Shown: piece by piece, positions 46,391 through 57,000 of the stretch
How positions within the stretch are numbered: position 1 is the first letter of the stretch
How the letters are laid out: the number at the start of each line of letters is the position of its first letter
Assembly: GCA_020631735.1 (NCBI GenBank)
Contig: CM036160.1
Coordinates: forward strand, 114,000,680-114,064,679
Length of the DNA stretch: 64,000 nt
Reading direction: 5' to 3'
DNA from: Saccharum officinarum
Taxonomy: Eukaryota > Streptophyta > Magnoliopsida > Poales > Poaceae
Made by a program: the position numbers and the translations under genes
The notes under the pieces: model-generated
Told to the model about the DNA's origin: nothing
Databases searched by the model: none
What the model saw: only the letters and a program-made list of their open reading frames with translations

Positions 46391-46449
46391 TTTATCATGG
46401 CCCAAATCACTATCCTAGTATTTTTTTGGATTGGAATCGTCCGTACTTA

Positions 46450-46682
46450 CTCCCTCTGTCCCCAATTAATTGTTGCCGTTGGTGTCCGTGCTGAAAGTTT
46501 AACTCGATTTGTAGAAAATACGTGCAACATTTGTATCTTCAAATAAATTTATTAAAAAACTAGATTCAAATATCTGTCTAATGATATTAATTATGTACCA
46601 TAAATATTAATATTTTTATATATATTTAGTCAAATATGTTTCTCGAAAAGCGAAAACGTCAGATATTTAGGGACGGAGGGAG
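46450..46682. mobile_element. Stowaway MITE (Tc1/mariner) 1
   Basis: 233 bp, ends CTCCCTCTGTCCCC and GGGACGGAGGGAG, flanked by TA on each side (46448-46449, 46683-46684). Confidence 0.85.
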
Positions 46683-46703
46683 TACACTTAAATCATTCAC
46701 GTA

Positions 46704-46924
46704 CTCCCTCCGTCCCATAATTAGTGCACTTCTAGAGTTTAAAAGTTGTCCCAAAATAAGTGCACCTACATATAAAATAAAACAAACTAACTTTATTTGT
46801 CCTTTTCTACTCTCTCTCTTTCCAAGATACAATGATTGCATCTTTATAGAGGTATATTTTTTCACTAGCATTGTTATCTTCACCATAGTTCTAAAAGTAC
46901 ACTTATTTTGGGACAGAGGAAAAG
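46704..46924. mobile_element. Stowaway MITE 2
   Basis: 221 bp, ends CTCCCTCCGTCCCATAATTA and ATTTTGGGACAGAGGAAAAG, flanked by TA. Only ~20 bp separates it from Stowaway 1. Internal AAGTGCAC words distinguish its family. Confidence 0.85.
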
Positions 46925-46933
46925 TAGCAAATA

Positions 46934-47191
46934 CTACCTTCGTCCCGAAAAGAATGCAATTCTAGCACATTGTCACGTTTTAATACCTTAAGTTTGATCA
47001 ATTATAAATAAAAAAGTATCTATGTTTATGATATAAATAAATACTATTAGATTAATTACAAAATGTATTTTTATGATATATTAATTTAATAAAACCATAA
47101 ATATGAATATTATTCACTAGAAACTTGGACAAACATAAATCACTTTCGTGACATGTAACCCATAGTTATATCCTTTTCTGGACGGAGGCAG
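46934..47191. mobile_element. Stowaway MITE 3
   Basis: 258 bp, ends CTACCTTCGTCCCG and GGACGGAGGCAG, flanked by TA (46932-46933, 47192-47193). Nine bp separate it from Stowaway 2. Confidence 0.8.
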
Positions 47192-47201
47192 TAACAACCT
47201 A

Positions 47202-47434
47202 GGCCTTGTTTAGATTGCAAATTTTTTCAACTTTGGCTACTGTAGCACTTTCATTTGTATTTAGCAATTAATGTTCAATCATGGATTAATTAGGCTCAAA
47301 AGATTTGTCTTGTGATTTATAACCAAACTGTATAATTAGTTATTTTTTATCTATATTTAATGCTCCATACATGTGTCTAAAATTTAATCTAACTAGTGTA
47401 AAAATTTGAAATTCGGAGGTATCTAAATAAGGCC
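47202..47434. mobile_element. Tourist-like MITE (GGCCTTGTTTAG family)
   Basis: 233 bp, ends GGCCTTGTTTAGATTGC and TATCTAAATAAGGCC, flanked by CTA on each side. Same family as 39093-39331. Confidence 0.8.
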
Positions 47435-48238
47435 CTAGCAATAACAATAATGGTCCAAAGTCTAAGTACACTGACTTTCGCCCACTGCCTTGTAGCAGTA
47501 GAGGATCGTCGTTTCAACACAGGACGTGTTTAGTTTCCAGCTTCTTCCGTAAATTTCAAAGAAGATTTCATGTCACATCGAAATGTCGGCACATGCATAA
47601 AGTATTAAATGTAGATAAAATTAAAAACTAATTACACAGTTTTGTTGTACTTTGTGAGACAAACATTTTAAGCCTAATTTATCAAATACAAACAAAAAAA
47701 ATACTACAGTACACTGCAGTACTGTTTTCCGGCCACACTGTTTTTCGCCCACTACTCGGCATTTATTTATTTATTTGTTAGTACAGTACGATGGCTGCAG
47801 GCTACAGCGCTGGTTCAGGCACTCATCGTGCGTGCAGTCGTGCCCACGGCCCACGCTGCGGCAGCCAGCAGGCCGGCCGCCGGCGAGCATACAGAGGCTG
47901 AGAGGCAGGCAGTCGCGACAGCATGCAGGTCACGCACCGTGTCGTTCGCCAACATGCTAGGCAGTAATGCTGCAAGCAATACACTTTTCATATTGGCTCC
48001 AACTGGAATTATAAGTCGGTTGAAAAACATAGTTGATTGATTTTTTATAAGAGAAAAATATTGTTCTGATTAAAAAATAAGTTAAATAAGACGGATTATA
48101 AGCCAGATGAACAGGACCATTATTTCTCCACAGCCAGCAACTTGCTGCGTTGCAGGAAAGAAGATTGACATATATCACCGTATTATTTGTCAGAAAGTGA
48201 AATCAGTCTCATAAAGGGTACTAGTACTCACTAACGCA
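47435..48238. other. Mixed MITE remnants and unrecognised sequence
   Basis: 47521-47705 resembles one end of the 36164-36508 Tourist family (AAGTATTAAATGTAGAT, AGCCTAATT) but lacks a matching second end. 47790-47960 is a short GC-rich stretch with no recognised product. 47985-48120 looks like a decayed short MITE. Confidence 0.4.
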
Positions 48239-48478
48239 GGCCTCGTTTAGATGCCATCCAAATTCCAAGTTTTTTCACTCTCTCCATCACATCAATTTTT
48301 AGCCGCTTGCATAGAGTATTAAATATAGATAAAAAATAACTAATTATACAGTTTAATTGGAAATCATGAGATGAATCTTTTGAGCCTATTTGGTCCATGA
48401 TTGAATAATATTTGCCAAATAAGATAAAAATGATACTATTCATATCGAGGTTAAATTTTTTGCAAACTGAACGAGGCC
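48239..48478. mobile_element. Tourist-like MITE (GGCCTCGTTTAG)
   Basis: 240 bp with ends GGCCTCGTTTAGATG and CTGAACGAGGCC. It is close to an inverted copy of the 39093-39331 family (shared AATTTTTAGCCGCTTGCATA-type sequence). Flanking trinucleotides GCA/GTA do not match exactly. Confidence 0.75.
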
Positions 48479-48779
48479 GTAAGAGTGAAAATACTCAAAC
48501 ACCTCTGGAAAGGAATCATGGTGCCTGACAACGACGCACTATCGATCGAGGTTGGGAGCTGTGCTCCGGCGAGGAAACATTGTTTACTCAATTTTCTACG
48601 CTCGTGAGCATCATCGGTTGATTCTTTTACATTTTTTATGCTTCTTCTTCTGGCCAAGCGAACTGACACTTGATAGTACGGCGGTCAGGATTAGACACAT
48701 ACGCTGGCTGTAACGTCTAAGACCAAATTTGAATCCTCAAACGTCTTATATTCTGGGACGGAGAGACTAACAACAATAG

Positions 48780-48900
48780 ATTTTTTAGAAACAGGAGGGG
48801 CTTGAGCCCTTACTGCATTTTATTAAGAGGAGGTTCAAATAAAATTACAAAACAGAGAGTACAAACAGAGGAATAGGAGGAGGAACGATAAATTTGAAGA
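48780..48900 (-). mobile_element. Retroelement 3' tail downstream of the CXE at 49 kb
   Basis: Minus-strand CCTCCTCTTAATAAAATGCA followed by GTAAGGGCTCAAGCCCCTCC and a T/A-rich end. The layout (TTAAT-AAA, short GC stretch, A-rich end) resembles the LINE-like tail at 1820-2030 and at 56400. It lies about 110 bp beyond the CXE stop on the same strand. Confidence 0.4.
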
Positions 48901-49007
48901 CAACATTGCTAATAGTATGATCACACACTCACTCGCATCATCAAATGCAAGAACCACGACGCATGCGTAAGTAGGAACGATAGATTTCCAAGCTGCTGTG
49001 ACTCGGA

Positions 49008-50075
49008 TCACCGAGCAGCCGGCTTGGACGACGCGCTCTTCTCATCCATGAACGCCTTGATCCGCTTCACCACCTTGCCGGCGTCGGCGAGCTCGGGGAA
49101 GACGTAGAACGCGTGGATGGCTTCGGTGAGCTCCACGACCTGCACGTACTTCCCTTCCCGCCGCAGTATTTCGGCGTATCGCCGCTGCTAGTCCTGCAGC
49201 GGGTCGAGCCCTCCGATCACCACCAGCGCCGGCGGGAACGCCTCCCCGAGCTCCGGCTCCGCGACCGTCACGTGCGCGGCCGGGTGGTCCCGGGTGGCGC
49301 CCTCGGGGAGGAACGCCCTCCACGACCAGTCGGAGCGTCGCATGTTCACCACCGGCACCACGCCTTCCAGCCTCAGCTCGGCCGCCGTACGCTCCTCCCC
49401 GCCGAAGTAGGGCTGCAGCAGCACGATGCCGGCGATGCGGACGGCCGCCGGGTCGCCGGAGGCCGTGGACGTCCAGCGGCGCGCGACGTGGTGCGCGATG
49501 TTGCCGCCGGCGCTGTCCCCGGCGAGGAAGCAGCGGGAGAGGTCGACCGGTACGGCGAGCTCGCCGTTGGGGAGGCCGCCGTTCGCGAGGAACCGGAGCA
49601 CGTCCGTCCCGTCGTCGTAGGCCGCGGGGTACCGGTGCTCGGGGGCGAGGCGGTAGTTGACGGACACGACCACGGCGCCCAGCTCGCGGCAGAACCGGCG
49701 GCACATGGCGTCGTAGGGCGCCGACGCCGCGGAGAGCAGCGCGAAGCCGCCGCCGTGGAAGTAGACCACCAAGGGGACGGGGACGGCGGCGGACGGCTCG
49801 GCCTTGGACGGCGAGAACACGCGCGCCCACAGTCCGCGCGACGCGTACACGGCGACGTCCGCGGACACGACGCCGAGCCTGTCCGGGCGCGCGCTGGCGC
49901 GGGCCTGGCGGTCGGCGAGCGAGAACACGAAGCGGTTCACCGTGCCGTCGGCCCGCTGGGCGATGTCGGTGGCGGCGACGAGGCCGAAGATCTGGAGCCG
50001 CACCGTCCACGGCAGCGCCGGGGGCCGTGGCGCCGCTGCCGTCTCCGTCGCCTCGGTGCGGGCTTCTTCTTCCAT
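49008..50075 (-). pseudogene. Carboxylesterase CXE paralogue, nonsense at codon 296
   Basis: Intronless CXE of 355 residues if read through, starting MEEEARTEATETAAAPRPPA at 50075. HGGG is at 107-110, Ser188 in GDSAGGN, and Asp291 in GGLDPLQD. Codon 296 is TAG (plus 49188-49190) where the family has Trp (LKDW/LQDW), a single G-to-A change. After it the frame stays open (QRRYAEILRREGKYVQVVEL, then IHAFYVFPELADAGK with the catalytic His) to TGA at 49008-49010. A product ending at TAG would lack the His and final helix, so it should be inactive. It is more distant from the other CXE copies. A hAT-like element lies ~114 bp upstream of the ATG. Confidence 0.9.
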
Positions 50076-50188
50076 CTCGCTAGCTCTCTGCTCGCACTGG
50101 CTAGCTCCTCGCGTCGCGTTGCAGACGACACGGCCACACGGGAAAGGCCCCATTTAGTTGCGAAAATTCGGGGGAAAAATTCCCGTAA

Positions 50189-50732
50189 AAGCCTGGACGT
50201 TCGGGTTACCTGATTTTTTTTGTCAGGTAATTCGGATAATTTAAAATTCGGGTAATAAAAATTACTATTTGATTTTTGTCTCGAAAAAACACTACCTATA
50301 AATTCGGGTACCCGATAATTCGGGTTCGGATTTGGGTATTACCCGATATACCCAAATTTACAGAAAACAACAAACTACACTAAATTTCAGTAGCGATCTA
50401 TACATAATTTCAGCAGCAATTTGTATAGAATTTCAACAGCAATTCGCAGAGAATAATATATTACAGTCACTCGTTCAAATAGAGAGAATTATATTCTAAT
50501 AAAGTGACAAGTGAAAGTGTTCAACTAACAACATATGATAAATAGAAAGACAAAAATAAATCTTTGGGTAGTTTGGGTACCGGGGGATATTACCCGAATT
50601 ACCTAAGCTAATTTCGGGTAATCAAAATTGCTATCCGAATTTGGGATCGGGTACCTCGGGTTCGGGTAATTCGGGTCCGGATTCGGGTAATTTGGGTATG
50701 GGTAATGGGTATTGGGTATTTTGCCCAGGCTT
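50189..50732. mobile_element. hAT-like non-autonomous element
   Basis: About 544 bp with ends AAGCCTGGACGTTCGGGTTA and, inverted, AAGCCTGGGCAAAATACCC. Both subterminal regions are dense in TTCGGGTA / TACCCGAA words. Such a TIR with ACCC-rich subterminal repeats is typical of a hAT group. No clear 8 bp target duplication was found. It lies in the presumed promoter of the CXE pseudogene. Confidence 0.55.
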
Positions 50733-50739
50733 AGTAGCA

Positions 50740-50937
50740 CTTTTCATTGTTATTTGGTAAAATTTGTCTAACCATAGACTAACTAGGTTTAAAAGATTCG
50801 TCTCGATATTTATAGATAAATTGTGCAATTAGTTATTTTTTACCTACATTTAATGCTCCAAGCATATGTCCAAAGATTCGATGTGACGAGTACTGTGCAA
50901 AAGTTTTTGGGTCTTTTTTATCCATCTAAATAAGGCC
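50740..50937. mobile_element. Decayed GGCCTTGTTTAG-family MITE
   Basis: Right end ATCTAAATAAGGCC and internal TTAATGCTCCAAGCATATGT match the family. The left end is lost, apparently cut by the adjacent hAT-like element. Confidence 0.5.
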
Positions 50938-50959
50938 TAAAAAGAATGAAAGGAAGATA

Positions 50960-51835
50960 ATTGTTTAGTGTGGTAATTTTTTTTTGTTACCGTCCATCCA
51001 CCTGCGCGATCTTGCCCGCCGTCCCCGCGCCAACATGTGGGGCCTGCGTGCGAGCAGCTCCCCGCGACCGCCCTATCCCGCGTCCTCTCTCTTCTGGTTC
51101 TGGGGTTTGGCATGGCGAGCCGCCCGCCCTACCTCCGTAGCCACGACGCCACCGGATCATCACGCAGCGGGCGCGGCCCGCCGTGGAACGGCCCGGCGAG
51201 CGGCCGCCGGGGGCACAGAGCACACGGAGCACGCGACGGCGCGGCGGACGCGGCATCCATGGCGGCGCAGCGGATGCGGCGCAGCCTCGGCTTGGGATGC
51301 AACGTGGAAAGCAAATGTGCATGGTTTGGGACCGTCCTCGGCCAGCACGGAAAGCGGGAGGCAGAGGTGCAGCGAGAGAGAGGTCGGAGCAGTGGCGCTG
51401 CTGCCACCGCCGTCTTCGAGTCCCATCTTGATCCAGCGTTTCTCAGAAACCCAGTACGTGTGTCTTCCTCCAATAGCTTCCGAGGAGGTGAGTTTTTTTG
51501 TTCCTCGTAATGAGTCTTGGTTATTTCAAATTATTGACTTTATTTCCCATTCCGATCTGGCGGCCTCATAAGCCCCACTGTCTCTTCCCTCCAATAGCTC
51601 CTGATGAGGTGAGTTTTATTGGTTCCTCATAATGGATTCTTGGTTATTTCAGATTATTTACTTTATTGGCTTCACAAAACGCATTTTGATTGCTTCAGAT
51701 CAACATGTTAACTTTGTTTCTTGGTTCAGCTTGTCCTGATCTGATTTGGTTTATGATTCTATAGGATGTGTACCGGATTGCTTCTGATCACTGTACTGAC
51801 ATAATTTTGTTTCTTTTTTCCTTGGAATTGTTTAG
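50960..51835 (+). other. GC-rich leader and duplicated segment before the Helitron-type exons
   Basis: GC-rich part (51000-51430) with overlapping frames and no domain, possibly a first exon or leader. A ~75 bp segment (CCAATAGCTTCCGAGGAGGT at 51471, CCAATAGCTCCTGATGAGGT at 51591) is directly repeated with a 120 bp period and has diverged. Confidence 0.4.
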
Positions 51836-53653
51836 GATTAAGGCATTGTGTGCTCCCCTTTGAAGCATTATGCTTTAAAAGAAAAGCAACTACAAAACCA
51901 CAGAGGAGGAATCCATCTGCAACTGGTGTTGTCATAAAATCTGATGTACGATCTTTATCTTTTCTTGCTAGTATTTGGAATAGGTGCATATGCTTTACCT
52001 CCTTATCTAATCGGTAGTGCAACTTATTTTAAGTCAAAGTAGTCGACAGGTTATTGTTTTGACCTTACATAAATCTGCGATTCATGGGATAAAGAATTTA
52101 AAGAGGAGCAGAGTAGAGAAAATTTTCATCTTGTCATTTTTAAGTTATCTGAATGTCCCATAGATATCTTTCCTATATCTAATTAATTTACCTGGCAAGA
52201 GGACATAAGGATGGAGGTCTTGAGGATATAATATGACTGAGTTCTAATATTTTTGTCTATTATCTTTGTGGTCAATTATCTAAGGAATCTGCTGCAAACA
52301 ATTCAAAAAAAAACCCAGACATCGAGGATTCTGATTAAAGGCTTCTGTTCTAGGTTTTAATTTTTCTCTCATTCTCTCTTGACATTGATTTTCACTTAGT
52401 AAATATTGTCCTTCTAAACCCAAGTCCGTAATTTGTTCTTCATCTGGACCTCCAGCAACATGGTGACATACAGACATTCCACACATCCTAAAAAGAGCCG
52501 TGGAGTTGTTACAGTGTCTTAATATGACATCAGAGTTGTACATGATGCAATGAGAGCACATTACATAGTTAATGAATGTGCAAGAATCCTGGAGATAAGG
52601 TTAATAATTCATATTATTGAGCATGTAAAAAGCTATCTTCCAACCTAATATTGACCGTTAATCTTTTTCAGCATGATGCCCCAGTCATGGTTGAGCTTGA
52701 GAGACAAACTGACCCTCTTCAGGTAAAGTTATTTTTTTTTCCTGTATAGCCTTTTCAGAGTGCACCTTTGCTTTCTAAAATGAAGATTGATTTCTGAGAG
52801 CGTTGGATGGTAAACTAACATTATATATACTTGCATGGGAGATTGTATTTGCGGAACAAAATCATTAGGCAATGGAATTCAAGCGAATCATTAGTAATGC
52901 ATCGAAGGAGCTAGAAACAACATCTAATTAAAATCAAGAGTCAGTTATCAGTTCTTTTGAAACAGTTAATATAATTAGAGTACACAATAATTAAGGACCT
53001 TATTGAAATAAGTGCTGTGAGCTATAAGTGATGGATAATTCCTGCTGAGATAGTAATTTGCTTGAATGAGTTCTCATAAGTTAATTTACTCAAAAGAAAT
53101 AAGTTCTTATTGAAAGAATTAAATGATGTGTTCATAGCACGGGAACTGTAGATATAAACAAATAGTACCTGCAAGCTTACAGTGCTGCATTTCCCAAAAG
53201 TTTTCAGTGCTGCACTAATTTCCCAAAAGTTTTTCTCAGAGTCACCTTCGCTCAGCCATGAACATGACTCACTGAGATACAGTTCTATAGGGCTGTCACA
53301 TAGTAGTTCATTGTTGATAAGAATTGTAGTATAACCTTAATTACTGTATTTGTTAATACTTGAAATCTTTTTTTTGTAGATGGCATCTTCGAAATACAGT
53401 GGGTGCCAAACCCCATTCAAAGATATATCTAGCACTAATAACAATGGAAGTTGACCCACGACGTCCAATCTGCAACCAGACATTATAGACCCAAAAGAAA
53501 GCAAGAGGCAAAGGGCAAGGGACACGTACGCAAATATGCCTCAAGACAGAAAAGAAAAGTTACTAAAAAAACATTCAGAAGATTATCATCGAAGGAAAGC
53601 TCAAGCTCTCCGTACAAATGAGCCACAACCAATAACCCCGGTCACTGCTATAG
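51836..53653 (+). pseudogene. N-terminal exons of a Helitron-type (RepHel-associated) protein
   Basis: Three spliceable exons join in frame: 51836-51945 (CFKRKATTKPQRRNPSATGV), 52672-52722 (HDAPVMVELERQTDPLQ) and 53381-53653. The third starts MASSKYSGCQTPF and later reads DPKESKRQRARDTYANMPQD and KEKLLKKHSEDYHRRKAQAL. The Arg/Lys-rich 'KRQRxRxxYANM' pattern is typical of the N-terminal region that precedes the helicase-like domain in grass Helitron proteins. An in-frame TGA at about 53453 interrupts exon 3, and no Rep or helicase domain follows. It is therefore a broken remnant. Assignment rests on pattern memory only. Confidence 0.5.
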
Positions 53654-54410
53654 GTGACACTCCTTGCTTCCTTTCAATTGTATTTTACGACACCTTTTGA
53701 TGTGAATCTTGTGTACACGCATCCTAAATAATGTCGACCAATGCTACAATTTAGAAGAGAAAACTATGGTTCCAGATGACAATGTTGATTGGTTGCACAA
53801 AAATGATATATACAGTGTGGCACGTACCAGAAATACCTCTCTTCAATTCCAAAGTACTGTCATTAATTGTTCAGTTCAAATCATCTTATATAGTGTTTCA
53901 AAAGCGAATATGATATATTTGTTGTATACTATGAATTTGATGTCTATGACACTTCTATTTCAATTTTTCTTAATTGACCGGCATTAGTTAATAATGATAT
54001 GCACGCAATTATGGTTCACGTAGCTAAAACACCCTAAACAAACCTACAAATTCATAGTTCAATATAAAATATTTAAACAAAAGCCTTCTTTGGTTTGTAG
54101 ATGAGGAAATATTGTCAGAAATTAGCCTTGATCTAGCAAATACCACTTCATATGGCGACTGTGCTATCAAAACACCCTCAATTTTCTTTACTTCAACTAA
54201 ATTAGTTTGAATTATGTGTTTTAATGTTAATTATTTATGATGATATGGGATTCAACATAGTTGCCATGAGATGTTTTACCCGTAGCAACGCACGAGCATT
54301 CAACTATCACTTTAATGTTGGTATTTAAGTTTTACAATATTGTCATCTTACTGTGCGATACGTATGTTTTAAATATAAAATGTTAGATATCCTGTAGCAA
54401 CGCACGGGCA
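53654..54410 (+). mobile_element. Helitron 3'-end remnants
   Basis: CCCGTAGCAACGCACGAGCA (54282) and CCTGTAGCAACGCACGGGCA (54391) are two copies of the grass Helitron 3' hairpin about 110 bp apart, in the orientation of the exons upstream. Neither is followed at the right distance by CTAG/T, so both ends are decayed or truncated. Confidence 0.55.
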
Positions 54411-54687
54411 AGAAAAGGGCAGGCGGCGGGCGACTTCCGACGACGACAATGGGTGGTGGCTCCGGCCGTCAGAATCATGTACAGTGATAGGCGTGATGGT
54501 TCTGGATGGTTGCATCCACCGTGCAAGTAGCCAACGGGTACTTTGCTCACTTGCATGCTAGTCTTCTCTCTGCTATAAGGACCGATCAAAACTATACCAG
54601 GTCTTTCAAAGAAAATGTCCCTCATTGAGAAACTCAATCATCGTGCACTAATGAAATTATACCTATAATTACACCATCATTAAACAG

Positions 54688-54799
54688 CATGTTCGTTTTG
54701 CTGGTTTATTATGGCTGAAAGTACTATTCACTGGTTTGTTATGAGAGAAAAACACTGTTGGATGGCTGCTGATTCTGCCAATAAGTCCAAACGAACATG
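54688..54799. mobile_element. Short MITE with CATGTTCGTTT ends
   Basis: About 112 bp with perfect inverted ends CATGTTCGTTT and AAACGAACATG. No ORF. Confidence 0.65.
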
Positions 54800-54949
54800 G
54801 TGAAAATATATGGCTCCTAATCCTTTCTCACAGGCTTAAATTCGATCCGATGGCCAGCGTTACTCGGATCTCCCGCCCCAGGCTTCAACGCACCCGTCGC
54901 ACATCCCGCACACGGCCTGGACGCACGTATGAGACCCAGGATCGAATCA

Positions 54950-57000
54950 TCTATATCTATACCTAATAATAAAGAGGCAAAATTTCCGCCAAAAATTTTC
55001 TTCCAGCTCTTTTTCTTCCGCTCCGGGTTCTATTCGAGTCCGGATTGTCCTCTAGTCTAAATCTAAAAGCGTGATATGGAGTCCGATTCCAAAACGTATT
55101 CTTAAAGTAATCTAGATACCTACGAATCCTAATAATCCAAATATATCTTAATCTAAATAAGAATTTTAGTCCAACTAAAAAATCAAAAGAGTAGGAATAT
55201 ATTCTAATATTAAACCTCAACAAGTATTTTTTTTTCAGTTTTTCCAGGAACCTTGAGACTGTGTGCGTTAGGAAGAAGGGTGAGTTCTGGTCAGTCACAA
55301 TTTTTTTCGATTTCCGAGCCAAATCCTTGTCAGACGGAATGTTTCCTATTTCCATTTCCTATTTAGATTTGTTTTGATTTCTTTCTCTCTTTTTCTTCGG
55401 TTCCAGTTACGTTTAGTCATGCTTTCTTTTTTTCATTTTGTTTTCATTATTTTTCACATCACATTCAACTAAGCGTCACGTGTTTCCATTGTATTATTTT
55501 TATTTTTTATAGTCAACTAAATGTTAATGTGAAAATAGAAACAAGTATATAAATAATGACAATAAAAATAAAGAATAAAAACAACATAATATATAGGTTT
55601 TGAACTCCTAACTTTTCACTAACAAATAAATATTTCTACAACCAAATTACTAATGTATTTTTTATTAAACACAAACTCATATTATTATATCCCGATCCAA
55701 TTGTTAGTCCAACTAAATAAATGTGCATCTTGTATGTATGCACCAGTGCAATCTTCAACAATGGAACGATGTGAAAAATCAAAAGAGGCATTCTGTTATA
55801 ATCATCAGACATACTAACATAATTTTTTTGTCATGTCGAAACACATATGAATGCATCAGACACGAACAAAATACACACACATAGGACGGTATGATATTAA
55901 GTGAGGGAAAGAATCAAGAATGATACCCTTCAAGTAAAAGAAGCTAAGAACCTAGAAAAGTCCTCCTACACTAATCAACAACGACATCATCATCAAAGCG
56001 CCACCGCCTGCTACAGTGCGATGTCCATCGCCACAGTTCTCTTTGAATGAGAACATGAATGACGCCTCGGCTATACTACCATGCGAGAGCCGTCGATCCA
56101 GCGTCACGGTGTCCAAACTCTACACTAGGTGACTGCCACGAGCTCCAGGATGATAAGCTCCATAGCTACCGCCGCACCGAGCTAGACCGAGAGGAGCGAT
56201 GGCGGCGACACGCAACGGGCTCACCAGGGCCGTAGCATGTAGCACGCCAACGAGTGGCATGACGGTTTGTTGCTCAGGCATGTCTTGGCGATGATGGCCA
56301 CTACCCACACCTCCTCCAGGTGGTTTTCATCCAGCAGGAACGGTGGGTCCATGATGTCAGCTATGCTTGTTCGATCGCCACCATTGATATGGTTCAATAT
56401 GTTTTTTTATAAAATAAGAGGGGTTCGCACCCCTACTGAGCTTTATTGAAATTTTTAAAAAGATGTACAGGTTCTCCACGTACAAAGCTCAAGAAACAAA
56501 ATAGGTAACAAAGAAAATCAACAAGATTACACAAAAGCTTTTGGCCATAAATCTATATGAGGGTGTAGCCGCTGTCTCGAAAGCCGTTCTTCCGAGGCCA
56601 CGTCGTTTCATCCGCTGATGCCAAAGTTGCTGGTCACGACCTCTAGCAGCAGCTTGCGGAAGCACAGGACGACGTAGGAACAAGTGGCAGGTGGACATGT
56701 CATTTTGCAAGGTCATAAATGAGAAATTTTTTAAAAACTTCTATCCATGGACAAAGCCCTCATTTGTTCTAAATGACTTTATCCACATTTCTTCTATAAT
56801 AATAGTAAAATAATATAAGGGCTTTGTCTATGGATAAAACTTTTATCCATAGACAAAGCCCCCATATTATTTTAAAAACTTTTATCTATGGACAGAAGTT
56901 TTTAAAATTTTTGACACCGGAGCACTTCTGTCCTGTGAATTTACCATTAAAATTTGGTAGCATTTTTCCTCACGTTGCATCGTACGGGCATATTTACTAG
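54950..57000 (+). mobile_element. Non-autonomous Helitron, 2.05 kb
   Basis: Starts TCTATATCTATACCTAATAA after A (54949) and ends CATATTTACTAG before T (57001), the insertion rule of Helitrons (A/T target, 5'-TC, 3'-CTAG). About 10 bp before the 3' end is CACGTTGCATCGTACGGG, a worn version of the grass Helitron hairpin. It contains no Rep/helicase. Internal content is AT-rich, with a GC-rich stretch at 55980-56390 and a retroelement-like 3' tail at 56400-56500 (plus-strand TTTTTTTATAAAATAAGAGG). Confidence 0.65.

Noticed and set aside
49113..50213. 366-codon plus-strand frame opposite the 49 kb CXE
   Set aside because: Shadow frame of the minus-strand CXE, which is the one with HGGG and GDSAGG motifs.
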